From Zygnema cylindricum (lineage: Eukaryota; Streptophyta; Zygnematophyceae; Zygnematales; Zygnemataceae), in NCBI GenBank assembly GCA_037447655.1, contig JBBHKE010003420.1:62001-126000 (forward strand): a stretch of DNA of 64,000 nucleotides. Reading direction: 5' to 3'. Below the pieces are notes generated by a model that worked only from the letters and a program-made list of their open reading frames with translations, was not told the DNA's origin and searched no databases. Positions within the stretch are counted from its first letter, which is position 1. Every line of letters starts with the position of its first letter. Positions 46,063 through 56,066 of the stretch are shown piece after piece. The position numbers were made by a program, and so were the translations under genes.

Positions 46063-46460
46063 AAGTACGGTTTCTGAAAAACCGTACTTCATTCCGTCAA
46101 AGTTTTTACGGTCACCTTGTCAGAGGGCACGTAACTTTGGGGACGTGTGAAAATTTTATTTTTTCTTCTTCGCACGTGTTTATAGTCCACGTGTAGCGAT
46201 TTTACAGGTTCTGTATTGGTGAACCCACCTCCGCGAGGTGGGTTGGCCAGTACAGAGGCGGATGGAGCGTTTGCTTCGCGGATGAAGACCAGATTAGAAT
46301 CGGACGATCGATGTTTTCTCCCGGAGCTTTGGAGAATCGTAATCTTGTTTTCTGTAATGTTCTTTTCAAAAAATTCACGATGACATAGTACGGCATGGTA
46401 CGGCCAAGTACAAAATTCTGTAATAAACCTCAGTTTTCGTCTGATGTAACCATGCCCTTA

Positions 46461-46862
46461 GTCATTTTTAGTCATAGGAACTTTTGGACCAAAAACTGTT
46501 TATGGTGTTTTTTGGTAATTTTTATCTGAGGATTACTCTCAGATCTGTTGGCAGAATTATCTAAAATTGTGCATGTGTGTTCCTCTTTATATTTTTATTA
46601 TTGTCACAGATTTGCAGGCCTATTTTTTGCCTGGTCTGTGTTTTACTTCATTGTGAAGTTAGTCTGTTTTATCAAAGTTCTGGCAGACTGTTTTTCTGCA
46701 ACTTTGACTAGATCATGTGATCGCTCTGTTTATTATAGTTGTCTGAAACTTTGTGAGGATATTCCAAATCTTAGATAATATCTGTTGATGTAGTTTCAGC
46801 TTGTTTTGTTATTTTTGTAGAATTCTGTGTTGATTCAAAGTAGGCTGTTTTTGGGTAGTCTG
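46461..46862 (+). mobile_element. Probable 3' part of the split LTR
   Basis: Directly follows the right TTA target duplication, so it was contiguous with 39318 before insertion. T-rich leader-like sequence ends near TAGTCTG followed by TGGTGCTTCCGAGGG, which could be a primer binding site. The usual CA end is not seen, so the boundary is tentative. Confidence 0.4.
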
Positions 46863-47630
46863 TGGTGCTTCCGAGGGTGAATCCATGGCTAGAAATGGCT
46901 ATGGACAACATAGGTTCGCGCACACATGTAGTTAGGGTGGGTTTTTACCCACGGACAGTGGATTTTGTTATGCCTACGGCAGACGATGTTGGCCGCTTAT
47001 TGGCCAAACATCTTAAGTATATCGTTCATGTGAACCAACTTAGACTTAGGTTGGGGTTCGCATAGGCGTAGCGTAGCTAATACTTAGTCTATTTTCTGAC
47101 TTAGAATTTCTAGCTTTGGAACAAGAATTTTCTCTTGGCGGCGGAGCTGTTTTCTTGCTTCCTCGCCACCGAATGCCCCGCATTTTCTTTTCTTCTTGTT
47201 AGCTAGTGGTAGATGCTAGTTAGCATACGGATTTTTCTCTCCTTGTTTTCTGCCTCGTTTTTAATCCACACGGCTTTGTCGAAGTCTGGAAGGTTCCCTC
47301 CAAATTTGTCTTTTTGGCGATTGGTGGAGTGGAGGTTTGAGGCGTGGCATCTTGTATTGGGTTGTGCCGTTCTCCAAATAGCTGGACGGTTGGTTTGAGT
47401 GTAGTTGTTTGTGTGGCATTTCGGTTGTCTTGTAAAAGGGCCCTTTTTACCAAATCCTCCACTCCTTCTCGGCCGAAGAAATCTTGCAAGATATTTCTCC
47501 CTTACCCGAGCTCTTTGCAGATTCCGGTTTTCTTATCAATTCTTACACATTTGACAATATTTAAAAGTCCAAATTATCTATAACATTAACACCTATCTCT
47601 CCTATACCTTGCGTTGCAACTGATCCTTCG
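46863..47630 (+). other. Gypsy leader or gag-region remnant, unrecognised
   Basis: A short frame after ATG at 46884 (MARNGYGQHR...) and a second frame (46862-47065) are open but match no gag family I know. Further on there are only frame fragments. Position between the possible primer binding site and the methyltransferase domain suggests a decayed gag. Confidence 0.35.
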
Positions 47631-47639
47631 AGGTTCCTT

Positions 47640-48410
47640 CCTATAAATTGGAAGCCCGTAGAAGTAAGTCCTCATACAAACGGGGTCATTATTTTAGACC
47701 TATTCGCTGGGATTGGAACTTCACTATTGTCATGTTTACAGAATGGTCTCCTCATTCGTCACTACTATTTAGTAGAAATAGAAGCAATAGCCAAAAAGGC
47801 ACAGTTCCACCACTGTAATCTCCTGCATTCACAGTATCCACAGTGTTTCCCAAGTCACAGTATCCACAGTGTTTCCCAAGTCAGCCTTTCTACACATGCA
47901 CATAGCTCTTCCACAAGACATACGTATCCTTAGTAACCATCATCTACGAGATATCAAACCGATAGACCTTGTTTTCCGGGGGTGGGAGTGTCAAGGCATG
48001 TCTCGGGCCGGCAAATGTCTTGGTTTGGTAGTTCCTCGTAACAAATTGTTTTTTATGCTTTTGAGGGTCCTTCATTTTCTTCAAACCATGGCCAGGCCAG
48101 TCGGATACATTTTATAGAACGTTGTCGCTTATAATGACCCACGGCCTACGGTTTCGGCGGATTATAAGCGTATTGAACACCTAATTGGACCCTTGCTAAT
48201 TATTGATGCCGCTCGGCATGGGTCCTTTGCACATTGGGTTCGTTCCAAATGGACCAACCTAATCAATGTTGGTCGTCTTCGTCAAGCTAATTTGTTATTA
48301 AGACCTTCCACTACAGACATTAAGATTGTTTTGCTTCACTTTCACCGAGTCAAGTCATGTGTCCAAACTGACTACTCTCCGAATTACAATTTTAATGTAC
48401 CCGGTTAGCC
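47640..48410 (+). pseudogene. C5-cytosine methyltransferase-like domain of a Gypsy element
   Basis: Motif I is GVIILDLFAGIGTS (about 47686-47727). The motif IV region is GWECQGMSRAGK (about 47977-48013, Cys-Gln where most C5 enzymes have Pro-Cys-Gln). Motif VI is GYIL-stop-NVV, where TAG at about 48115 replaces the Glu codon of the ENV motif. Then comes a target-recognition-like IDAARHGSFAHWVRSKWTNL. The order and spacing fit a DNMT fold. Frame is broken around a 26-bp tandem duplication at 47830-47881. Such methyltransferases are known as captured domains in charophyte Gypsy elements. This copy is inactive. Confidence 0.75.
47830..47881 (+). repeat. 26-bp tandem duplication breaking the methyltransferase frame
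   Basis: Unit CACAGTATCCACAGTGTTTC plus CCAAGT occurs twice in succession (47830-47855 and 47856-47881). Since 26 is not a multiple of three, it shifts the frame. Confidence 0.85.
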
Positions 48411-48504
48411 ACTCAAGGTCCTTCTATCTTTAGTGTGTTATCCTAATTCACATGCCTACTCTCCTAACGGTCCAGGCATGCTTCAAAATTATATCACTAG
48501 AAAG

Positions 48505-48585
48505 TTAGAGGAGCCTACTGCCACTGGAGAGTTAGAGGAGCCTACTGCCACTGGAGAGTTAGAGGAGCCTACTGCCACAGAACGG
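48505..48585 (+). repeat. 27-bp coding minisatellite (GELEEPTAT, three copies)
   Basis: TTAGAGGAGCCTACTGCCAC units encode a nine-residue acidic repeat between the methyltransferase and protease/RT regions of the Gypsy relic. The frame is maintained. Confidence 0.8.
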
Positions 48586-49093
48586 GAGCATCTTATGCAT
48601 TTTACTTTAAGCATTATTGGGGCCCCCGACCTTACGGATAGACAGCGTTGCACTTTGTTGGCTAGGGTCATGGATCCACAATCTTTATCATTTGTTTTAG
48701 GTCTTTGCCTTACAGCTAGTCGCTATGCACAGAATCACCCCGTGCAATGAGCTGGGGGGGGAATACGGCTGCACGTTCACGTCATGTTTCCTCTCGCACC
48801 TCTCATAGTCTCAAGGGAAATCCATTTCAGATTTTTCTTTTCCCTTCTTGCATACCTTCGATTAAGGACATCTTTATCTACGATTTCCTCAACCCCAGTC
48901 ATAGGTCTTGGGGAATTCCGGCCTATACAACTGTTCAATCCACAGTTCCACCGTTTCACGGTCCTACACCACATTGGACAGCTGCATTTCTGACGCGTCG
49001 CTGGCACCACTAGGTGAATTGCCTTCAACAAGCTCAATATCGTACGAGTTAGGCAAATCTCTCATTGCCGATGAACAATTGGCGTTTTCTTAA

Positions 49094-50620
49094 GCCATGG
49101 AAGCTTTAACCATTAAAAGCCCGGAGGCCCCGAAATGGAAATTCGGTACCAGTTTGACCCCTTCGGAATAGGAATTGCTTAGTGACACGGTTTTACGTCA
49201 CATAGACGCTTTTGCTTTCTTGATGAATGATCTAGGAAGTCATTCCACATATAAAATGTCAATTGATCTTGAAGACGATTGGCCTATTTTCAAGCCGAAA
49301 CACCTCCTGTCGAAAACTGAATGGGAAATGGTGGACAAACGATGTGCTGAATTGAAAGAAGTCGGACTTATCTATCGGTCGGACTCTACTTTCGCCACTC
49401 CCACCGTCATGCCCCGAAATAAAGATTTGAAGGGGAACTTTACGAAGCGTAGGATGTGTGGAGACTACCGAGAGCTAAATGCTCGGACGGTACAAGATCG
49501 ACACCCTATGCCTCTCGCAGAGGAAATCTTTGATCATGTGGGTTGAATCAAAATTTTCAGTATTCTTAACTAATGTCAAGGGTTTAATCAAATCGAGATA
49601 GAAGAAAAGGATCGCCATAAAACGGCTTTTTTGGGTAGTGATGGTCGATGGGAATGGGCAGCAATGCCTTTTGGACTAAAAAACGCCCCTGCCGTGTTCG
49701 AAAAAGTCATGGATTCCGTACTTGAGGGATGCAAATTTGCGAGATGTTATATAGACGACTTGATAATTGCTTCCGCTACAATAGAGGAATATGCCCGCCA
49801 TATTGAATGGGTCCTCATGAAATTATAGAAAGTCCGCCTGGAATGTCACCCGGCCAAATGTATCTTTGGAGCCGAGGGCCTGCCTTACCTTGGTCATTTT
49901 ATCTCGGCCAAGGGCATCACTCCTCTCGAAGCAAAGGTGGAGGCAATTACCAAGCTGTCGCCTCCTATTGATCTCACCATTTTGAGGGCCTTTCTTGGAC
50001 TAGCCAATTATTACCGACGATTTGTACCAAATTTTAGTACAATCGCTTCTCCCCTCAATGACTTCCTCTAGAAAAAAGTGACGTTTGTTTGGGGACCCGC
50101 CCAAATAGAAGCATTCACAAAACAGGAAACCACCCTTTTAAGTGCTCCCATTCTTCAACCTCTTAATCATAAGCTTCCATTTTGCTTACAAACTGATTTC
50201 GGAAAGCCATGCATCGCGGCTATTCTTACACAAAGGGAGTTGAACGGAGAGGAGTACGTAGTCGCATTTGCGAGCCGAAGCAATAATAGGGCGAAATCGA
50301 ATTATAGTATTATGAGGGTGAATGTCTCGCTGCCGTATGGGGTATCGTCCATCCGATATTATCTTTACGGCAAGCCTTTTACACTCCTAACTGACCATCA
50401 ACCCCTCCATTGGTTGATGACGAACGACAAGTTTTCTAGAAAGCTCGCCCGATGGGCCTTAATTTTGAAAGAATACGATGTTGAAATCATTCGCCGACTG
50501 GGTTTGCTCAGCCTCAATGCTGAAGGAATCTCCCGAAATCCTTTGCCATGGACCAACGACAATGGAGTTAGGCAGGATTTCGATAATGAAGAGGCACCGT
50601 CCCTATCGGCTGGTGCCTAA
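49094..50620 (+). pseudogene. Gypsy reverse transcriptase and RNase H region
   Basis: RT blocks: WPIFKPKHLLSKTEWEMVDK, SDSTFATPTVMPRNKD, RMCGDYRELNARTVQDRHPMP, GFNQIEIEEKDRHKTAF, AMPFGLKNAPAVFEKVMD and CYIDDLIIA (catalytic YIDD at about 49748-49759), then LPYLGHFISAKGI and FLGLANYYRRFVPNF. RNase H: FCLQTDFGKPCIAAILTQ and LLTDHQPLHWL. In-frame stops lie at about 49169, 49544, 49570, 49827 and 50070, several of them TAG. The catalytic YIDD is preserved although the frame is lost. Confidence 0.85.
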
Positions 50621-50799
50621 CTCACACATTGTTTAGCTTCCATACTGAATTCTCGTATGGTTGCGGATCCGTGGCGAGACGGGCCCCTCATCCTATTTTT
50701 ATCTTCTCAAACCTTTCAATCGGGATCCACCGGTGATGAGGAGGACCGAGTAAAAAACGGGCCAAAACTTATCTATGGCTCGGCGTATCTTTATTTCGG

Positions 50800-51545
50800 T
50801 TGTTGGCTGACGACAGTCATCGCCATGTCCCCCAACCAACTGAGCGCTTTTCTTTAATTGAGCAAGTACTTACCGAGCTCAGACATTACGAGACCAAGCG
50901 CACATTAAGCCTTGTACAGGCACAATATTGGTGGTCCGGAATGGAGGCAGATGTGGAGGCCATTCTCCACAAATGCGCCACATGTGATCGTTTACGCACC
51001 TCTTTCTCTAATGGGCAAGTGACCCTCTAGCCATTCCCCATTAAGGGATTGTTTTATTGATAGGTGTGGATCTTGCCGGCCTGTTTCCCATCTCTCGAAA
51101 GGGGGAAACATTACATCATGATAATGATTGAAAATTTCAACAAATGGGTAGAGGTGGTCGCTCTTCCCCATAAGACTGCTAAATTGACCACCGCTCCTTT
51201 CAAAGAGCACGTCCTCATGCGTTATGGAGCTCCTGAGGAGGTTCTTACGGACGAAGGATGGAGTTCCAAGGGGAATTTCAAAAGATGCTGGATGAAGCTT
51301 TATTTGATCATCACCGGACAAATCGTGATCACCCTCAAGCCGACGGCTTGGCAGAACGTGTTGTCCTGACTTTTAAGCGGGCTCTTCAAAAGCATTTTTT
51401 AGAGAAACACATCTCTGTCTGGGACGAATCATTGCGCTACATCACCATGGGCTACAAGATGTCTGTTCAAGCTAGTTTGACGAATTTCAGCCAATATTAC
51501 ATTCTTTTTGGTCGCGCTCCCTTGCTCGGTCGGAATATTTAGAGA
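50800..51545 (+). pseudogene. Gypsy integrase region
   Basis: YWWSGMEADVEAILHKCATCDR is the second half of the zinc-binding domain. After a stop come DLAGLFPISRKG-like residues, HYIMIMIENFNKWVEVVALP, MRYGAPEEVLTDEG, a frameshift near 51255, EFQKMLDEALFDHHRT, HPQADGLAERVVLTFKRAL and LRYITMGYKMSVQASL. The order matches Ty3/Gypsy integrases. Confidence 0.8.
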
Positions 51546-51560
51546 GCGGCCAGTTTACCT

Positions 51561-52139
51561 TTGCCTCTAATGTGTGACACCATATTTTTGGAAGAACTAA
51601 CTCGTCGCGCTTTGCTTTTCGCTCGTGATATGCCCATGGCTTTTGATAATTTGGAGATTGCCCAACATCAGGATACGTTTTGGTTTACTACCACGCAAAA
51701 TGGCAGTTACAAGCCTCAAAATAAATCTTATCGGGTCAGAGATTACGTGTACCTCCGAAGACAATCTTTCGACACTTTGGACACGGATGTTTCACCACAC
51801 ATTCTTTGTGTGGTGGAAATGGATGTTAATGGGTTGTTGGGTTTGCAAGGTGCAGATACAAGGACAATTCGAGAGCATTCAAAGAATTGTGCAACTTGTT
51901 ATTTACCGGATTTGTCACAGGATATGGATCTGATGAGGATGCCAATCATCGAGGCCACGGAATGTACCATCTGCGGGCGAGCAGACGGCGAGACCTCCAT
52001 TCTCCTCTGTGACCATTACAACCAGGGGTTCTATATAGAGTGCCTAGTTCCCCCATTGACAACTGTGCCAGCTGGCTATTGGTTTTGCCACGGGTGCTGT
52101 GAATTGCCAGCGGTGTTGTCCAGCTCCTCTGCAGCCTAA
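51561..52139 (+). pseudogene. Gypsy C-terminal region with PHD finger
   Basis: Open for 192 codons. It continues the integrase tail (NKSYRVRDYVYLRRQSF) and then carries a PHD finger: ECTICGRADGETSILLCD, GFYIECLVPPLTTVPAG, YWFCHGCC. The fourth zinc ligand reads Tyr (CDHY) and the His before the fifth Cys-pair ligand reads Tyr (GFYIEC), so zinc binding is probably impaired. A PHD at this place suggests targeting to histone marks; a chromodomain is not seen. Confidence 0.75.
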
Positions 52140-52920
52140 GGAGCTTGGGTGGGGAATTATTGTGCTCATATCACTTTAGGGAGTATTCTTCCCTTTTCTT
52201 TCTTTTGTCATATTTACTCTCCTTCCTTCTTATTGTGTATATATTTTTGTTGGTCTATGTTCGTACAGTACCATTTTCGTTTGTATATGCGTTTGCAAGC
52301 ATGACTTCGCTGGTTGTAATGCATGTTCGCTCTTGCTTGCCTTCATGCACGACATCAATTTCTATCCTACCTTGTGATTTATCTAGTGTCTACCCTGTGA
52401 TTACCTGAGTTTAAGTCCAATCTGTTGGTGGCTGCCGGGGATCCCTCCAATCTCTCAAATTGTGGACCAAAGTCTTCACTATCTTCCTATCCTCTCTATG
52501 TATCCTAAGTCAATAAATCTACCTACTCCTATATCCTATCTATCTATATATCCTTTATCGTATCTATCTATCTATTCCACATCCTATCTCTATGTATCTA
52601 TCGATCTGATTACATATCTAACTTTCTATCTTTGATAATCTATGTATCTGCATATCTATCTAATGTTTACTTATCTATTTAATTTGTGTAAATATCCCTC
52701 TCTCTATACAATTATCCAATGTCAATTTATCTAATTATATATCTAATTATTTACCTCATTGTCTATTTAAGTTCTTATCTCATTTTCAATCTTATGGTTA
52801 TTTTTATCTAGTTTTCTAAATCTAATTTTTCTATCTAATCTATCGATCTAATCTCTACAAACCTATTTAAGCCATGCACGCACACATTTATTGCCTAATT
52901 ACTAACTCATTGGATCCATT
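52140..52920. other. Possible Gypsy 3' end, then TATC-type microsatellite
   Basis: TTGGGTGGGGAA at about 52146-52157 could be a polypurine tract, but the following sequence does not match the LTR at 38457. From 52500 to 52870 there are interrupted TATC/CTATCTA repeats like those at 9100-9440 and 29600-29700, which mark resumption of the family 3' flank. Confidence 0.5.
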
Positions 52921-52924
52921 CGGA

Positions 52925-53370
52925 GGAGACTGATTTTGGAGTTAGTCACTATTGTGTAGGCAAGGCACCAAGTTATTTTTGTGAGACAATGCTCATCACA
53001 TTTATTAGCGGTTTTGTTTTTAACTTAACTTCGAAAAAAATTGTTGTAGGTTTACCGAAACAATTTAGTTCTCTTTATTTGGATTATTAGGATAGGAGAT
53101 AGGTAGGTTCAAAGCAAGCTCTTGGCACAATTTTCGGAAAGTTTGACGGACAATCTCTCATATTGTCGAGCCCGTGGCAGTTTGTCTCCCGATTCCCCAT
53201 GGCCGGAGTGATGGCCTGCCTTCCTAGGCCCAGAGAAGCCTTTTCTATGCATTTCCCTGCTTGGTTCTCTATCTCCTATGGTGCTTATCCCAATCTCCTA
53301 TGGCGCACACCTGCCCTTTCCCTCAAAATTGTTGTCCGAGAAGGTACAACTTGGGTGTTTATTCTAATAT
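52925..53370 (+). repeat. 3' flank block, second copy
   Basis: Matches 9478-9800 in the same order and orientation (GATTTTGGAGTTAGTCACT, GAGACAATGCTCATCACAT, TTTAGTTCTCTTTATTTGGA, TCGAGCCCGTGGCAGTTTGT). Here it is separated from locus C by the transposon nest at 29.7-52.4 kb. Confidence 0.7.
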
Positions 53371-53429
53371 ATTTATGATGGCTTTTACATCAACAGCTAC
53401 AGACTCGTTGTCACAGAAAAACAGGTCAG

Positions 53430-54720
53430 GGGCCTCCCCTCAAGAATAATTATCTTTGACGTCAATGAATACATATACTAGGCCGATACGGTGGAGCTCT
53501 ACTTCACCAATATCGGTCTCATGGATACTGTGGATAGGTCACTGCCATAATCTGCGGCTAGCTGGGAAAAGAATAATTCCCAGTTTCTGCACATCGTCAA
53601 GATGTTATTTTTAAAAAAGCCCGGTAGCGCGTATATTCAGATGAAAAAAATCATCTGAAATTTGGAAATCATTTGAAGACATTGTATATAAAAACAAACA
53701 AGCAGGTAAAATTTGGGAGTATCTGTATTTAGAGGGCACTATAGGCGAATACTACTATTAGTTGAAAATGCTTGCTCGGGAGGGAACTTTCCAAATCATC
53801 ACCGGGTATTATTGTGAATGAGGGGCTTACTTAAACCAAAATAAAGGTGCCTCTAAAAAACGTAAGCGGTTATTTTAGGCACACTCTATACATGTACTTC
53901 TAGATGAAGAGTCAAATCAGCAGGCCCTAAAAAGTTGAAAACCAGCTGAAGCATTTAGCACTCACTTTCAGAGAAAAGATCTGAATCAGGGTAGTCAAAA
54001 TATCACTTTTACTAATAGTTATGACATGTGTTATTATTATAGCAAGAAGGAACATGCTTGCACAAACTTTTCACAATCTATAAAGGCTTGTGAAACCTGT
54101 GACTTTCCCGTCAAGGCTGACACATCAGAAGATCATACACTACTAAAATTGAAAAAATTGAGGAAAAAATAAGCAGTTTTCCAGAACCCAGTGATAGAGA
54201 ACTTTTTGCACTCACAAATGCCATAAAAGGGAAAAAATATTATGGGTGGATGATGGATGCAGGTGCATCTGCTCATATGTCATGGAAAAGGGCCTATTTT
54301 GACACCCTCAACCCTTAAAACCACTCCAGTAAGGCACATATATTGTGCAGATGGGCAACGTGTTGTATTTAATGCCAAAAAGCAAATAACTCATGATGGA
54401 TATTGGTAGACAAGCAGCAAAAAAATCCTCGCATGATGTTGTTTGTGTCCTAGACTTTAAATATAACTTGTTATTTAACCTCACTAGCAAAGAGCAAAGG
54501 ATTAGTAGTGCTTGGAAAATAGAAAACCCATAGTTAATAAACAAGGAAGAGTAGCAGCTATAGGCTCTAAAGGTGCAAATCAAATGTTTAGGCTGCATTT
54601 GGCCAATATAAATAAAAAAGATGTTCTCTAATCCGGTGTACTATCTGATGATGATACTTTCGCATAAAACACTAGGCTAAGTGCACTACGAGAATCTTGA
54701 GAAAAATGGTCAAACATGAG
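53430..54720 (+). pseudogene. Decayed second Copia element (gag to protease)
   Basis: Broken frames show a gag-like stretch, a zinc-knuckle-like CYYYSKKEHACTNF (second Cys lost), and WMMDAGASAHMS near 54250, matching the Copia protease W-x-DSGASxHM motif with Ser replaced by Ala. Many stops and no pol seen downstream. Confidence 0.55.
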
Positions 54721-56066
54721 ATAATAGAAAGGGTGGAATTAGCAAAAAAGGAAAGCAAAATTTGTGATAAGATAAGTAGGTCACCGCTTATGTGTGTTGG
54801 TACGGTAAAGATTGTTTGTTGTATGTTCTATTTTCGTTTGGAACTTCGGTCGAACGGACAGGTTTGACCTTGCAGTGTCGCAGTCAGTGTTTGGTGAGCA
54901 CGCGATTCTCGTACCGTGTCCAGTATGAAATTGACTAGTTTTTTAAAGGCTTAACGTATTGAGTCAAAGAGTGGAAGAGAAAGAATTTTGAAAAAAATCG
55001 GCTTAATATACTCTCTTACTATTGGCTGAATTGTTGCGAATGCTTCCGCTTGTGATTTTATTATTGCTCGTGCTATTTGTTCATCATGAATGATGATCAC
55101 AAAAGAAACTCTTATAAAATGCGCACCAAAGAAGATACGAAAATACAAAACTCAAAAGAAATTTGAAATTCACGTAAAGATCATTCTCATCACTTAATCG
55201 AAGTACATCTATGACACATTTACGCTTATGTCACCTAAGCCTTTTCATTTTTTTTTTTTAAATAAAACAGATGTAAGTGTGAAAACTAAAACCTTATATA
55301 CAAGAATGAAAGAGGACGCGGATGTTCACAAAAGGAAAAAACACAAGGAAGAAAAAATAAAAAGGACGACATAATCTTTTTTTTTTTTCAAATTTCTGTT
55401 TTGTTGCTTTAGTTGAATCTTAAATACTAATTATGCAATGATGCCCAACTAAAAAGAAAAGAAAAGATATAAAATGTGAGCAAACATTAAAGGGAGATCG
55501 ATAGTAAAAACTCTCAAAAACGCTAAAAGACAGGAGATAACATAAGGTGAACCAAAAATCAAATTGCACATTTCTGTTACAATTTTTGTAAAAAAAAAAT
55601 ACCATATTTCATTCCAAACTTCATCATTTGCGAAAAAAAGGCTTCTAGGTTTATTTTTAAGTGTCAATATCAAAAAAATAATTGTAGAAACCCACATCTT
55701 AAAAAAAAAAACGACAACAAACCAAAGAACCATTTGAACTTAGATAAGTCCAAATGCCCAAAAGTCGGAACAAAAACTATACTAGCAAAAAAACAAAAAA
55801 GAAAGTCTCCCTTCCCGCATCCCTTTCACCCTCTCCTCTCTTTCACGCCCCCACGTCTCTCTATGTCAAAAAGCCTAAAATTTTGTACTCACGATACCCA
55901 AAAATTTGAGGTGTGCTATCGAATAACACTCCGGTTCTAATTGTTCTACAATTTTATTTTTTTTAATACTATGCCTAAAAAGGGCAAACTTTCCTCAGTC
56001 ATCTTTTTGGGGGATTTTCTCCGAGAAAAAGGCCAAAATTTGAATTTTGATCCTTTTGTGAAGAAC
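54720..56066 (-). other. 3' flank of locus D
   Basis: The reverse complement aligns with the 3' flanks of A-C (GGAAAGTTTGCCCTTTTTAGGC, ACCTCAAATTTTTGGG). No gene supported. A-rich on the plus strand. Confidence 0.5.

Larger units (their letters stand above)
39319..46457 (+). mobile_element. PIF/Harbinger transposon, 7.1 kb, apparently complete
   Basis: Terminal inverted repeats GGGCATGGTTACATCAG at 39319-39335 and, inverted, 46441-46457 are identical over 17 bp. The target duplication TTA lies at 39316-39318 and 46458-46460, as expected for PIF/Harbinger. The element carries an uninterrupted DDE transposase on the plus strand and a two-exon Myb/SANT-like gene on the minus strand, arranged convergently. 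Perfect terminal repeats and two open genes suggest a young, possibly active copy. Confidence 0.9.

Noticed and set aside
31380-52139. TAG read as a sense codon (alternative genetic code).
   Set aside because: TAG stands at Glu, Tyr, Trp and Gln positions, frameshifts also occur, and the open SANT and transposase genes use the standard code, so decay is simpler.
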